A stretch of DNA of 64,000 nucleotides, from assembly GCA_947652605.1 (NCBI GenBank), contig OX393581.1, positions 52,103,924-52,167,923 on the forward strand, read 5' to 3'. Source of the stretch: Elmis aenea. Its lineage: Eukaryota; Arthropoda; Insecta; Coleoptera; Elmidae. Both the position numbers and the translations under genes were made by a program. The notes beneath the pieces were generated by a model that ran no database searches, was not told where the DNA came from, and saw only the letters and a program-made list of their open reading frames with translations. Positions 11,771-24,084 of this stretch are shown here, piece after piece (within the stretch, counting starts at the first letter, position 1; every line of letters begins with the position of its first letter).

Positions 11771-12297
11771 GTAAGTTGCGTTAGAATTATGCAAGTTTGG
11801 CCGGCGTTTCTGGAATAGTTATTTAATATGCACATAACTCACATCGCAAAGGCTTTGTCTTTTTTAATTGTGTAATTTATTTCGATGCAAATTTTTGTAT
11901 CGTATGTATGGACTGATAGTCTGTTACAAAATACATGTGATGAAATATTTTTGTTTACGTTAGGCCACGCTTCGACCTAATGTTTGTCAAATTTGGTTCT
12001 ATTTTCTTGGCGTTTTTTAAAAGCTTTCTTCTAAGAGCTTTTTCTAACATATAAACAAATGCATTAATTTCTGGCTAAAGTTTAATAAAAATTGTGTGTA
12101 TACATGCCCAAAAGCATACAAGTTTTCTGCTTGGATTTTTAACAAATGTTACCAAATATTTTTAATAAAACGGTAATTTAGCATTTTTATATAAAAATAA
12201 TATCTTTTATTAAATTAAATATAATAATTATGACAATAATAATAACAAACGTTTATTTAGCCTTGTGGCTAATTCTACATAATTTCCGCCCTGTTTG
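11771..12297. other. AT-rich stretch with no recognised feature
   Basis: This may be the beginning of the first intron of the plus-strand gene. No repeat or frame was recognised. Confidence 0.4.
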
Positions 12298-13048
12298 TAC
12301 AGTGTGTCCAAAAGTTATGAAATATGCTGTATATCTCAGTAAATATCCGCTTTAGGGAAAAATGTTTTGAATACAAGTTGTTTGGTACTTAGTTTTCAAC
12401 AATTTTTTTTAAATAACAAAAGCGCAATAAAAAACAATTAAATTTTTTTAAATAACCTCTGTTGTACTCATTTGCTAGAGAATTTTTTTCTCTTTTCAAT
12501 TATGCAAAACTTTAGTACCCTTACTAAAGCAACTTTTTGAGAAAAACGCAAAAATACACTCTCAAACTATTTTAATTGTTTAGTATTTGTTTCTAACAAA
12601 AGCATCCTAAGAACTAAACTTTTTTGACGAAATCTACAATAAGTGTTCTAACTGTGAACCATTTACAGCTTGGCAATGATAAACTCGGTTTTTAAACCCG
12701 TTAATAACATTCCCAACCATTTCAGGTGTAATGGACCTCATCTCTTCTCTAATACGATCTTTTAAATTTTCGATATTCTCCGGCCTCTTAGCATAAACTG
12801 TATTTTTAAGGTGACCCCATCATTGAAAAGAGAAAAAAAAATTCTATCAAATGAGTATAATATAGAGGTATCTTGTAATTTAAAAAAATTCAATTGGTTT
12901 TCATTGCGCTTTTGTTATTGGAAAAAAAATTAATTTTGTCTTATGGTGGAAAACCAAGTACCAAACAACTTTAATTCAAAACATTTATCTCTAAAGTGGA
13001 TATTTACTGAGAAATATAGCATTTTCCATACCTTTTGGACACACTGTA
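12298..13048. mobile_element. Tc1/mariner-like foldback element with a transposase remnant
   Basis: It begins TACAGTGTGTCCAAAAG and ends with the complement CTTTTGGACACACTGTA. The arms match for about 200 bp: both contain CTCAGTAAATATCC, GTTTGGTACTT and AACAAAAGCGCAAT, and they end at CTCTTTTCAAT. A TA pair lies at each end, as expected for this superfamily. The unique centre carries the last 61 codons of a transposase on the minus strand (12634-12819). The right arm joins directly upstream of that fragment, so the element looks like an internal-deletion derivative. Confidence 0.85.
12634..12819 (-). pseudogene. C-terminal 61 codons of a DDE transposase
   Basis: With no internal stop, the minus strand reads WGHLKNTVYAKRPENIENL, then a basic-acidic helix (KDRIREEMRSITPEMV), GNVINGFKNRVYHCQ and a stop at 12634-12636. 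This is the tail typical of insect IS630/Tc1/mariner-type transposases, where 'LKDRI..E...I.PEM...V...F..R...C....G....H' follows the last catalytic residue. No start codon, paired-type DNA-binding region or catalytic residue remains. The clean frame suggests the element decayed more slowly, or arrived later, than its LINE neighbours. Confidence 0.75.
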
Positions 13049-13194
13049 TGTATAATTGCCACAACCTGTAATTTTATTTGAGTTGCTTAAAAATAATCAA
13101 GAATTCGTTAGACTATGCAGAACATGACATGTTAATACTGCCTGAAATAAGGCAGTGCTTGGAGATTTGCGTAAAGAATTAACCAAAATCTAAT

Positions 13195-13410
13195 AGATTT
13201 CTAAAAATGTAATAAGTTATTGGGAATTGATCAAAATTTAATAAATATTTAATAACCTACAAATCTAATAAGTTATTGGAAAATTATTAAAACCTAAAAA
13301 TTATCTAAAAATGTGTTGTATAACTATTTATTAAAAACTTATAGATGTATAATGATCTAAAAATCTAATAAGTTATTGAGAATAATCAAAATCTATTAAT
13401 CTTCCTACAG
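13195..13410. repeat. Short AT-rich tandem repeat
   Basis: The phrase AAATCTAATAAGTTATTG recurs near 13263 and 13358 with poorer copies between (TAATAACCTA, ATCAAAATCTA). It resembles a ~60-95 bp unit repeated about three times and is strongly diverged. Confidence 0.5.
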
Positions 13411-15002
13411 CAAAGCAGACAATTATTATTTATATTGTTATAATGTAGGAATTATTGCTAGTATTTATAAATATACTGGTTGAATAATTGCAAAACTTAG
13501 TTTTATATGATTTTTTTTTAAATACCACAAAAAATGTTGATAATTTAGAATGGGCTAACGCCTGTTGTGGGCCCCTATGTGCGAATATTTTTGTTTTGTT
13601 TTAATTTGGCCATCTTGGTTTTGTTTTTATATGTTGTGTTTCTAAGTAGCTAAGTTTTTTATGTGTCTTAGCCGGTTAAAAAAAAGTTTTTATTTCCGGT
13701 CAACTTTTTAATGAAAATTATTGTATTTTACGTGCAACAAAAAAATTAAATATACCCCGTTTTTTATTAAAAACACTATATGAGCCATAGCATGTCATTT
13801 TTTGCGAAAAAACGAGTTACAGATGTTTGCTATTAGTATACCGTATAGTATTTTTATTTTAAACATTTTACTTGCAATTTCTTTTAAAATCATTGGTATT
13901 ATTTTCGTCAATAGGAATTTCATTGTTAACCCTTTAAGGCCCAAAATAAATTTTTTCAATATAAAAGGCCACATTTACTTCATTAACTTATAATATCTTA
14001 AATTAACATTTTTTTTTTTTTTTACAAAAATAGAAACAAAATCGGTGGTTTCATCAGATAACCACTGTCGCACAAGAGAAACGCTTTAAATATTTTCTAT
14101 AACTTCGAATTCACAAAGAAATCCATAAATAATTTATCGCCTGATTATAATTCATTTATAAATTTAATTGCCAGCCATTACAATCCACTAATTGCGTAAA
14201 GTTTAATAGTTTCTTGCAGTTTACCATTGTTTGACTAGTCAACTTACAGCATGCAAAATAATTAAATGATATTTTATTATTCAGACCTATTTTAGTACTA
14301 ATTATTGCTTTCCGCCATGAGACAGCGGTCCCCAAACCGACAGTTCATTTAGTGATTTCGAAAACTTTTAAGACATTAAAAATAGCTTCAATTTTTGGCA
14401 TATTTTTATGTTAATGGCTTCAACTGAGATATTGGGTACTTTGTGACTATTATCGTTCCAAAATTCTTATAGTGGTTGGGACCAAACAGATAATATGTAT
14501 ACACAAAACCTTACGTAAATGAAATTACAAATTGATTTTATTTTTATGGTAGATTCTATTAAATATGTGAGAATGAATTTACAAAAACTTAATTTAACTA
14601 AACAACGGTCAAGAATTTCATAACATATTCCTTCGTTTAATATATTGTAGCTGTCATTTTTGCCAATCGTAAAACAAAATATCTATAAATAATTTCCACA
14701 TGCCAGTTTATACGAAGATCAGACGACAGTTAAGTGATTAGAATATTGTCTGAAACGCTTGCCAAATTTTAATATGTGTCACTGGGCACGTTAACACATC
14801 TTTATAAGTGAACTTCAACAAAACAAAGAGTGTCAGCGCACTGTTTATTTGTCTGAAGTGTAAACTATTTGAAGGAATTACGTAATTCGATAGTATATGC
14901 ACATAAAAGTTCTTCGTAAAAAAATATGACGATGTATTTTATTGCATCGTAATGTTTCATAAGTTGTAAATAACGTGAAAATAATAATTGTGTTTGTTTT
15001 AG
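13411..15002. other. AT-rich stretch upstream of the first coding exon
   Basis: No frame or repeat was recognised. The last bases form a pyrimidine-rich splice acceptor (TTGTTTTAG) ending at 15002. Confidence 0.5.
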
Positions 15003-15013
15003 AACGGACTAAG

Positions 15014-15132
15014 ATGCAATCAGAAGAATTAGAAGATAGTGCATCCAAAGAGGCGCAATCAACTTCAGAAATGACTGTTAGTGCTACTAGAGAATCGCCT
15101 TCCCCAAAACTACAACCTCAGGTTATTTCCCA
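15014..15132 (+). CDS. N-terminal coding exon of a novel AT-hook nuclear protein gene
   Basis: The exon is bounded by an acceptor (GTTTTAG, ending 15002) and a strong donor (CCCA/GTAAGTAT after 15132). From the ATG at 15014 (context AAGATG) it encodes 39 residues plus two bases of codon 40. The peptide is acidic and serine-rich (MQSEELEDSASKEAQ, then SPSPKLQPQ). The two leftover bases CA join the first base A of the exon at 32656 to give Gln and then YSQDSEYSL, so the frame is preserved across the 17.5 kb intron. The 11 bases before the ATG are also open, so coding could begin in an upstream exon. I chose this ATG because it is the first in the exon. The family is not recognised. Confidence 0.7.
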
Positions 15133-15236
15133 GTAAGTATTTGGATTGTTTTTATGCGCGGTTTTATAATTTGTAGTAGCTGTATCTTGATCTTGTAAGT
15201 GTGATACATATGTAGCTGTAAGTATTACAGCAAACA

Positions 15237-16158
15237 ATAGGGTGTTTCTTAAAACATTGCGAAAAAATTCGGAGTAATTTCTTATCAAAATTAAGGGGGG
15301 CTTTTGTACATTTTTTTCGGCGTCCCCGTTCGGAGTTACACCCCATAAAGAGGAGCGGTAAAATTAAATTTTTAGTTTATTTCTGAAATTTGGATCAATG
15401 TAGGAGAATAATATTTGGTAGATGTTTAGTATCTATTAAAAGGTTTCTCATAGTTATATTTTTTAATCATTTCCAACCTTCACAAAGGGCTGAAAAGTCC
15501 GACCCCTGTTAGTTTTTTTATCAGAACTTTTTGGAGGCTTAAATTTTTGCAATTTAAAAATTTTTATTTGAAAGCTTGGTTTATTTAGAAACTTTTTTTA
15601 TTCGTTAGCTTTCCCTGCAAAACCTACAGTTTTTGAGTAAATAATTAAATTATTGAACATGAAGCATTAACTATTCTAAAATAAAACGATCCATGTTGGT
15701 GGTTACCATGTTTTTTTATGTTCGTATTGGGTAGAATTGACGGGTGTAATTCATTTTGACGTTTAAGAGGTGACAACACAAAAACACCCGTCAATTCTAC
15801 CCAATATGAACATAAACAAACCATGGTAACCACAAAATGAATCGTTTTATTTTAGAATAAGTATTGGTTTATGTTCACTCATTAGTTTTTACTCAAAAAC
15901 TGTAAGTTTTGCAGGAACAGTTAAATAATAAGAAAAGTTTCTTAATAAATCAAGCTTTTTAGCCTCTTGTGAAGGTGGGAGATAATTAAAAATATTACTA
16001 TGGGAAACCTTTCAATAAGTATAAAACATCTACCAAATATCATTCTCCTACACATCTTCAAATTTGAGAAATAAAATAAAAACCTTATTTTACCCCTAAG
16101 ATACAAAATTAAATAAAAGCCCCCCCCTTAATTGTCGCAATATTTAAGAAACACCCTG
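15237..16158. repeat. Foldback element F2 (~920-bp hairpin) in the intron
   Basis: The outer ends AGGGTGTTTCTTAAAAC and the complement of AAGAAACACCCTGTT face each other, and the arms match almost to the centre. Shared steps include ATTAAGGGGGGCTTTT (right arm AAAAGCCCCCCCTTAATT), CTACCAAATAT and TTTCTCATAG. The innermost part near 15716-15835 carries ATTGGGTAGAATTGACGGGT facing ACCCGTCAATTCTACCCAAT. It has no coding capacity and sits about 100 bp after the 15132 splice donor. Confidence 0.85.
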
Positions 16159-18155
16159 TTTATCAAAGTTGGGCAATTATAATGCTTAAACTTGTGTTAA
16201 AAATAGAAAAATCGTCATTCTGACTTTAAGGACGTTTCTCAAGGTTTTGAGAAAATAAAGCTCCTTTCGACTTATTTTCTTCGTTGTTTTTAATCACTGA
16301 TATCAAAAACGTACCAGAAAAGTTTTAGATGAAACTTAAGGAGAGGCCAGATTTAAAATAAAAATTATAGATGGAAAATTGAGCCCAATTCCTGAAAAAT
16401 CCTGAAAAAACTCAAAAACTTAATTTTCTTGTTTTCTCTAGAACTTTGTTATTAGTAACGTTACAAATTTGAAATTTGGTATCCACAGCTAAGTCAAAGG
16501 CCTTAATCTAATGGAGTTGGCGAAATTTACAAAGCTTGCTTTAGTTTTGAATTGCGATAGTCAACTTTTTTAATCAGTTTTTTTTACAATATATTTCACG
16601 AACTGGGCAGAATTTGTACATTTTAACTCTTAATTTACAGTAGACCCATAAAAGCATGCCTCTTTGTTAATTTAATTCTCCTTTTATCTCTAAGCCTTTA
16701 CCAGATTTTTATATTTCCACTGATTAACCGTACTATCTGCGGTTATAACTAAAGAAATAGTTCCATCCACATGTTTCGTAAAACTAAATGATTTAAATGC
16801 TTTATCCGTACAAACAGCTTCGAGTTTATTCGACAGTTAGTGAATGAACTGGGGAATAATCGGTTTAATTACAATGAACGACTTTGAATGTGCTCGACGC
16901 GATTCGAAACGTTCAGACGGTAACAATGATTTTACCATAAAACCGGCGAAAGACGAGAGATAAGTACAGAGCAGATGCTTCGAGACGAGCTTCAATTCTG
17001 CAGAGACAAGGTCCCAGACGCCATTATTTCCGCGTGCTATATGAATTCGTGAATCATTATACCTATAAACAGTGATAAATTATTGAGTATGATAAATATA
17101 TTAATAATGAAAGTACAATGGACACACCGATTAGAAACTTGTTAATAAACCGTGAAAAGTGTTTAATAACATACAATTAACAATCTTAATTCTTGTTGAT
17201 TAATAACTATTTATTAGGATAATTAAGTAGATATAATGAGTATCGATGGAAGCAATAAATTTGTCTAAGTAAGCATGCAGGAATCTCGTATACAGTAAGA
17301 GACAAAAATTTGGTTATCTCAGAAAAAATGAGCAACTACTAGTACAATTTTTCTCAATTTTCGTCAAAGACTGGAAATGTTTATTGAAAGTGGTGTGAGT
17401 TTTTTTTTCTTTGTTTCGAGATGGTTAAGGGTTTGTATTTCAGTCGATTTAAAAGTACTGACAGTCACGCATTTTTAAACGATTTAAAAGACTTAAATCA
17501 AATGATGTTGAAAGCCTTTTAAATTTCTCGTCGATATAACAATATCATGCAACAAATTTCGCGTGAATAATTTTCGAACTAATTTGTATTCTGCATACTT
17601 AATAATTCTGAGGCAAACGATTTGTAAGAACAATAAAATAACTTACTGTGACCCTTCCAGTTTATCGCGCAAGTATAGACATACCTGTAAAAGAAAAAAA
17701 AAACAAATTAATTTGCATACTAGGAACATTTCATTACATATGTTTCTTAAATTTTAATTATTAAGAAAGTATAATTACAATTAAGAATTGACAATTAACA
17801 AAGGCTTATTAAAATTAATTTTTGTTCTCAAAATAACTGAAATTGATTATTTAACTGAGTTTTCCTGAAAAATATGACTACATGATTTCGACCTGTTTTA
17901 AAAGCTCAATAGGTACAGAGCAATTTTGTTTTATCAAACCTCACTCAAAAAATATGATTAAAAAAAAGTTATAACTTTGCTTTTGAAATTATTTTGTCAA
18001 CAGATACAAAGCAACTTGACTTTTTAACGAGTAATGCTAATATTTGTTGTTGCTTGATATTAAAATGTGGATAAATCGAAATATATTTATGTAGGTATAA
18101 TAAACATCAAACAATATATAATTCACACTTTTAAACAACAAAAATACCAACATAA
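16159..18155. other. Intron sequence; one CpG-richer patch
   Basis: Mostly featureless AT-rich intron. At about 16895-17045 the sequence becomes richer in G, C and CpG, and a plus-strand frame reads QMLRDELQFCRDKVPDAI after an AG. I could not find a convincing donor to close it as an exon, so it may be an alternative exon, an enhancer or a chance frame. Confidence 0.4.
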
Positions 18156-18960
18156 CTGAGCTAATGTTCGCAGATGACATGGTCTTAGTCGGGGAAACAG
18201 AAAAGATTCTGCAACATAATCTAGAAACTAGGAATTGGAAAAATCAAGACGAAAATAAATACAGAAAAAACTAAAACCATGATCGTTACAACAGAGAACA
18301 AAGGGCATAACATCACTTTAAATGGGGCTTTGGTTGGAACAGGTAGAAAGCTTTAAATATTTAGGAGTGATCATAGAGAAAAATGGAGGAATGGACAAGG
18401 AAATAAGCGAAAGGACAGGAAATGTAGGAAGAATATTTAGCAGTTTAAGAACAAAATTTTTTGGAAATAAAGAAGTCCCAAAACGAACAAAAGTGGAAGT
18501 GGCCAAGAAGGTCCTGTTTACGGAAGTAAAACGTGGACAGTGGACACTCACAAACAAAAATAGTAGCCGTGTGAATGCAGCAGAAATGATATTTTTAAGA
18601 AAAATCCAAGGAAAAACCAAAAGTGATAGAATCAGAAATGAAACATATAGAGAACAATTAAAGAAAAAACCAGTTGAAACAAAAATAGAAGGAAGAAGCT
18701 GGCATGGTTGGGTCACATTTATAGGATGCAAGAAGAAAGGTTAACCTAAAAAGCCTACACAGGGAGAAAACAAAAGAGGTAGACTGAGAAAAACCTGGCA
18801 AGACGAAGTTAAAAAAGCAGTAACAGATGGAAACATCCAATGGAAAGACATAAAAAATCTTGCACAAGACAGAAAAATATGGAGAAAAGTCAGCACAACA
18901 CAACTCAACAGTCCTAAACAGTAAAAGGACTCATGACTAAATAAAATAAAAATAAATACA
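18156..18960 (+). pseudogene. LINE reverse-transcriptase fragment (family A)
   Basis: This is a longer dead copy of the family seen at 1.1 kb. It starts with the catalytic box region (ELMFADDMVLVGETEK, split by frame shifts). It continues through a KTKTM step, FKYLGVIIEKNGGMDKEI, YGSKTWT, NSSRVNAAEM and FLRKIQGKTK to WLGHIYRM. It then has a basic tail (GRKQKR, with a WQDEV-like step) up to about 18930. Several frameshifts and stops break it. It lies inside the large intron of the plus-strand gene, in the same orientation. The endonuclease and most of the polymerase fingers are absent. Confidence 0.8.
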
Positions 18961-20037
18961 AACCTTGTCGTGCTGAACCCGTCGCCGTATTCCTCGAGTT
19001 TGATCATGGACCTCATATAAGCTCAACCGTACAGCCAACTTGGCCGTGCTCGTCCGGCATTCTCAACTTAATAAAAATGTCAGGCTTAATTGACCGCAAC
19101 AATACGGCTGAGCTTCTTCGATCAAACATAAAGGATAAGTTTACGTCCATTCATCTTTGAGGGCAATTCTACAGGCAGCCAATGGATACTGAAACAAAAT
19201 AAGTCCTACTGTAGATAATAAATATGACAAAATAGAAAAAAAAAAATTGTCAAGAAGTTTTGAAAATATTTCCAATTGAAATATACCAAATTTAATCACA
19301 ATTAGTACACAACCTTGTAGATTTAAGAATATTTTTATTTCATTACGCAACGCAATGACAAATTACTAAAAAGAAAAGTTAGTTTTTGAAAATTTCAGAT
19401 AGTAATAAACAATTGATATGTTCACAACTTTAATTATTTTATACAGCGCAATATATTTTTTTAATGAGCAAAACTGCAACTTACAATAGTTTACAAACTT
19501 TAAATTAGAGGTATTACGTTGGCAACACTGTCAATAATTTGGTCAAACCTATTTTTACAGATATTTAAAAACTGCAGGAAACGGACTGATTTTAATTTTA
19601 GCAATAAAATGAAATAAAAAATTAGTGTCTTTAATTAAAATCGCGCTATTAAACATTTGCAGGTGTCAAATACACGTCATTAAGGTAATTTATGACGATG
19701 CAAATAAACCTTTCAGCTAATAAATTACAAATACAAGGTGATTGCGCAAGGCAGGCATTAAAGTTTGTTAAAATACGACAACTGTCAAAATACACATAAT
19801 TTATACAATAATATATTAGTTGCTGTGGTAACAAGCAGAGACGGATCCAGGTTTTTTTGTTTGTAGCCAAAACCATGCGCGCTTCATTTTTCGAAATTCA
19901 GTTACTTTTATTGGGTTGTCACATAGGAAAAGGAAAATTCTGGGCAAAAGGATTAGACATAGACAAGAAAGTGAGGAGAATATCGATATACGCGCGCCCC
20001 TTCTTGAATGCGTTAATAAGGATAATTTTCGGATCGT
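18961..20037. other. Intron sequence
   Basis: AT-rich, with no gene seen. Near 19837 CAGAGACGGATCCAGG resembles a hAT-type element end, without a partner. Confidence 0.4.
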
Positions 20038-20520
20038 GTGCTAATTTATGATGAAAAATGGATTGTTTATAGCAATTCGAATCGTTTAAAATTCTTGTTG
20101 GACGTCAAAAACACCCTGAAAAAAATTCCCAAACCAGAGTGTACCAAAAAAGCGAATGATCACTGGTTGGTACACAACAAAGGGCCTTATTCACAGAAAG
20201 TTTTCGAATCAAAGCAGACTGTTAATTAGGAGTTGGAAAGATCAGAATTGGTTCGTAAATAGTTGTTGAAAAACCATGGTCAAAAGATCCGAGTGGTTTT
20301 GCCACATGACAATGCAAGTCTCCAGGTAGCACAATAGGCCAAAATAATATTAAGAAGCTTAAATATGAGGTTCTTGACCATTCTCCGTATTCTCCGGACT
20401 TAGCTCCGTCAGATTTTGATTTCTTTATGCATTAATAAATTCATTAGATACAAACGATTCCAGAATCAAGAGGAATTGGAAAATAAATCGGTTTTAAATT
20501 GACTGTTAACAACCTAATGA
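20038..20520 (+). pseudogene. Mariner-type transposase remnant
   Basis: Pieces in successive frames read YDEKWIVYSNSNR (first catalytic Asp region), then VLPHDNASLQVAQ (second Asp, in the HDNA box) and LDHSPYSPDLAPSDFDFF (third Asp, SPDLAPSDFxxF). Order and spacing fit the DD34D catalytic domain of mariner transposases. A block after the first piece is damaged and several frame changes occur. The N-terminal DNA-binding half is missing. It lies in the intron of the plus-strand gene. Confidence 0.8.
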
Positions 20521-21765
20521 TTTTCAATAATTGGGAATTTCTTTGAGAATACTTTATTATAAATATAAATATAAATCCTTTAAAGGTTAATTTAAATTTT
20601 TTTTTTGGATAAAGTTACGATTTTATCTTACACTCTCGGATGATCTAAGAAATGTAATACAACTACGCAAATATTTCAACTAGTAACGGGCATGAATTTT
20701 CGCTTGGGGCAATTATTAATCAACAATTTAGTTGTGTCGTCCGACTAACCAGCGATTGTAACTCGTTTCTAGATTACATAAAAAGTTATGTGTTCATATT
20801 ACGTTCGAATGCATCCCACGCATGTTTGCCAACCGTTACCTTAATTTCTACCTGCATATGGTCGGAATTTCAACGGCATCCTGTTAGTAGCAATAATCGA
20901 AATTATTTAATCTCTTAGAAATGAACATGACAGACAAATCAGTTATACAGAAATACAGTTTGTTGGCAAGATACGAGGGGGTATCAAGAATTTTCTCGCC
21001 TGGCCTAGACAATGCTTATTAGCAAAGTAATATTATTTGCTTTTATTGAACATAAACTTTATAAAAAAAAATAATTCTTAAAAAAAAAAATCTTTTTTTT
21101 GTCTGCGAACCAAGTCAAGACAACCATCTCCCTCAAACTCAAATTAAAAAGCTCTTGCAACTTTCTGCACTTCGTAGCACTGCTAAAACCAAAGATAGTC
21201 CTTGAAATTCGATATAAATTGTGACATCCTGTACAAGGATCAGTTTCCAAACGAGAATAAAATAGTTTTAATATAATGTTGTCGAAGGAGGTACAAAAAT
21301 TTGTAAGAAATTGTGAGAAAAACAAAATTCTTAACCCTAGAAAGACGAATAAAATAAAGTTTTGACATTTTCAAGGAAAAAACAAACAATTATTGTAGTT
21401 TCAAAAGCAAATACTTGTGTACTTAAAAAGTACCAAGTTCTATAAATAACAATCAGTATCAGTTCATTACAAGCACCCTTCAAAAATTTGAAAGCATAAT
21501 TGGCAAACGAACTGTGTAAACACGATTTGAAAAACAAAAAATAACCGAAGTAAAATTCCAGGAACTCTAGTGCAAAAACACATAGCTATCTAAGCGCCAA
21601 TAGTAAAAAATAGTTTTAATATACAGTGTGTTCTAGGGATTGATTCAACAATATTAGGAAAAAAGTGTTCAAGTTTCTGTCCAAGTTGAAACTCGGTTTT
21701 TAGCATAGTACAAAATAGGCTATGTTTTTTGCGTTAAAGGCTAAATTTTGGATATAGCAGCATTC
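20521..21765. other. Intron sequence with no recognised feature
   Basis: AT-rich. Short minus-strand frames near 21.1 and 21.4 kb carry no motif that I recognise. Near 21625 CAGTGTGTTCTAGGG resembles an element end, without a partner. Confidence 0.4.
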
Positions 21766-22510
21766 AAATATATACGCATATCTCTTCTAAGTGTAGTAGA
21801 AAAATTATATGAAAGAATTTTAGAGAGATTAAAGGCTTTAGACCGGATAGAAGCAAGCAGGATCTAATTGTTACGTTGACAGTTAAGTGAAAAAAACAAT
21901 GGAACATTCAAAGATGCTGTACTTGTGCTTAATCGATCTGTCTAATCTAAAGCCTTCGATAGAGTGCCAAAGGAAAAGATCTGGAGGATATTGAAACAAA
22001 ATAGAGTGGCAGAAGGATTATTAAACGCCATCAAGAGTTTATATAAGAGTAGTAGAAATTATGTGCGAACCCATAAGAGCAGTTCTCAGGAATTGGGAGT
22101 AAGACAAGGAGGCACCTTAAGTCAACTGCTCTTTATAATTCTTATGGATAAAATAATTAAAGAATGCAAGCAAAACACAAAGAAAGCCTACTCGGGTTGG
22201 AATAAACTAAAACCAATATCCTTAACAGAATTAGCCTGTGCAGGTGATGTGGTGCTGTTAGCTAAAGGCGAAAAGGACTTGCAACTCAATCTAGACGTAT
22301 GGACAGATACATTAAGTTGATATATTATGCATGTAATTATGCTAAAAGACCCAATTAAGATGACTTGGACATCTACTACGCATGCCAGAAAGTAGATACG
22401 CGAAAATAGGATGGAAAATGCAGATGGAGGGAAAAAGAAATAATACAGTAATAGAAAAGCATAGCTCAACACCGAAAGGTACAAGAGGAATCGAATACGA
22501 AGAAGAAGAA
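21766..22510 (+). pseudogene. LINE reverse-transcriptase core fragment joined to its tail
   Basis: The polymerase region can be read in pieces: LLSVVEKLYERILERL, a FRPDRSKQDL-like step, AFDRVPKEKIWRIL, then LGVRQGGTLSQLLFIILMDK. After these comes a catalytic box decayed to ACAGDVVLLAKGEKDL, where FADD has become CAGD. After a short gap the sequence jumps to LGHLLRMPESRYAKIGW, a LINE C-terminal tail, so the thumb region is deleted. The frame from 21964 to 22320 is the best-preserved piece. It is dead by frameshift, deletion and loss of the catalytic pair. Confidence 0.8.
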
Positions 22511-22515
22511 ATATA

Positions 22516-22590
22516 TAGGCTGATTGAAAATTGATTTCCAATACAGGGATCTTGCTTGTTATAAGAGCAACAAAATACATTTAAATTTGA
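22516..22590. repeat. Single end of the shared-module inverted-repeat family
   Basis: It contains ACAGGGATCTTGCTTGTTAT followed by AAGAGCAACAAAATAC, a diverged copy of the GGGATCTCGCTTAT..TAAGAG module found in the element at 10532-10760. It directly abuts the LINE tail, and no opposite end was found. Confidence 0.5.
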
Positions 22591-24084
22591 CAATTTTATA
22601 GTTGAGCTAACTACAACAATTTATGACAGTAATATAAGTTTTGGATTCTTACCGGTAAAATCTCTAATTATGTCTTCTAAATAAGGGGTGAATTAAATTA
22701 ACTTTAAATCTAATATTTTGTTGTTAATATTTTTCTAGAAGTTTTTTTTTGTAGACTTAGGTCACTATGTGTATAATAAAACAAATGACATACCAAGTAA
22801 GGCAAAATGCTGGTTAGCTACTTGTAGAGTTTTCCGAATAATCAATAAACAAAAATTGAAAGAGTTAAATTATATCTAAAATGGTGTTTTTATTGGCTTT
22901 TTTTAAAGCAATTTTCTATATTTTATGTAAACCTTGCTTAAGGTATATCTCAGCATGTTTTAAAATGTTTATTGCATATTTAAATTAAACCGAAAGCATT
23001 TTATTTTAGCATTTTAACGTGGTTTAGTCTGTGAAAGTTAATTATAGCTATGGTATAACTGAATTTTTGTTTAAATAATTTATGTTAAGATATTATTAAA
23101 ATATGCATCCTTTAATATTTTACTAGTTTTCAGTTTTTATGTTAATATTTAACTTAATAAATTAAATACTTCAATAATACTTTACTCGATACAAATAAAT
23201 ACTTTGGATGTATGGATAAAACAAATACAGTTGAATTGTAATGAGGGGTTATAATAATTTATTATGTTTAGTATATTTCTATTTTTGTGCAACTCCATTA
23301 ACTATTAGTTGAACTGGTCTGAATGTAATATGTTAATCAGTCGATCAGAAAACCATGGTAGTACCTATAGGCTAGTAAGAATTACTTAAACTGGAAATAA
23401 AAATGTTGATATAATTGCTACCTGCTATCTGCCACTGTTATCACTAAAACAAGTTCTAGTTAATTATCGTTTAAAAGCTTTCGATGTATAATTGCAATAT
23501 CCGTTATATATTTATATCTCGTTGAATAATTATGACGGTTAACGAATATTATGACAGTTATAAAACAGTGATAAAAGATAAGGAGCTTGCAACATTTAAA
23601 GGATTAATTACATACAGACAATTATAACGTTCTTTAAATTATGTAATATATTGTATAGTGGTTATTTAATTTATCTTACTAGACCATAGTGAACGTTTGC
23701 TAAAAGGATATGAAAACGAGAATTATTAACATAGAGTATTGGATAAATTGTTATTGTTTTTATCCTATTAGTAAGTTTGTACTTATATCTAGTTGGAAAT
23801 AGTAAGTAACTATAAGTAATTTACAAGTAGCAAAAGTTATCAGGTCATCAATAATGAGCTTATTTAGTTGAAGTTGTAGTTAGTGTAGTTATTTAAATTG
23901 TGGTTATTTATGACTTTACATAAACAACAGTAAAGCGAACAATATAAAAATTGTGTACGATATAAACTAATCTACAGGTACAAATTTAAAAAACGCTCAA
24001 ATTTTTACGGTTGGCATTGGTCTTAATATATTTTTTTTAATGTGAAAAACACCAAAATTAATGTATGTACACCTGTAGTTTGAT
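22591..24084. other. Very AT-rich intron sequence
   Basis: No frame, hairpin or tandem unit stands out. Confidence 0.5.

Noticed and set aside
18318..19016. Minus-strand hydrophobic frames of 81-137 codons that look like membrane proteins
   Set aside because: They are the antisense of the Lys-rich LINE sequence, which produces Phe/Leu/Ser-rich frames. The same holds at 22188-22593, 26954-27626 and 51888-52238.
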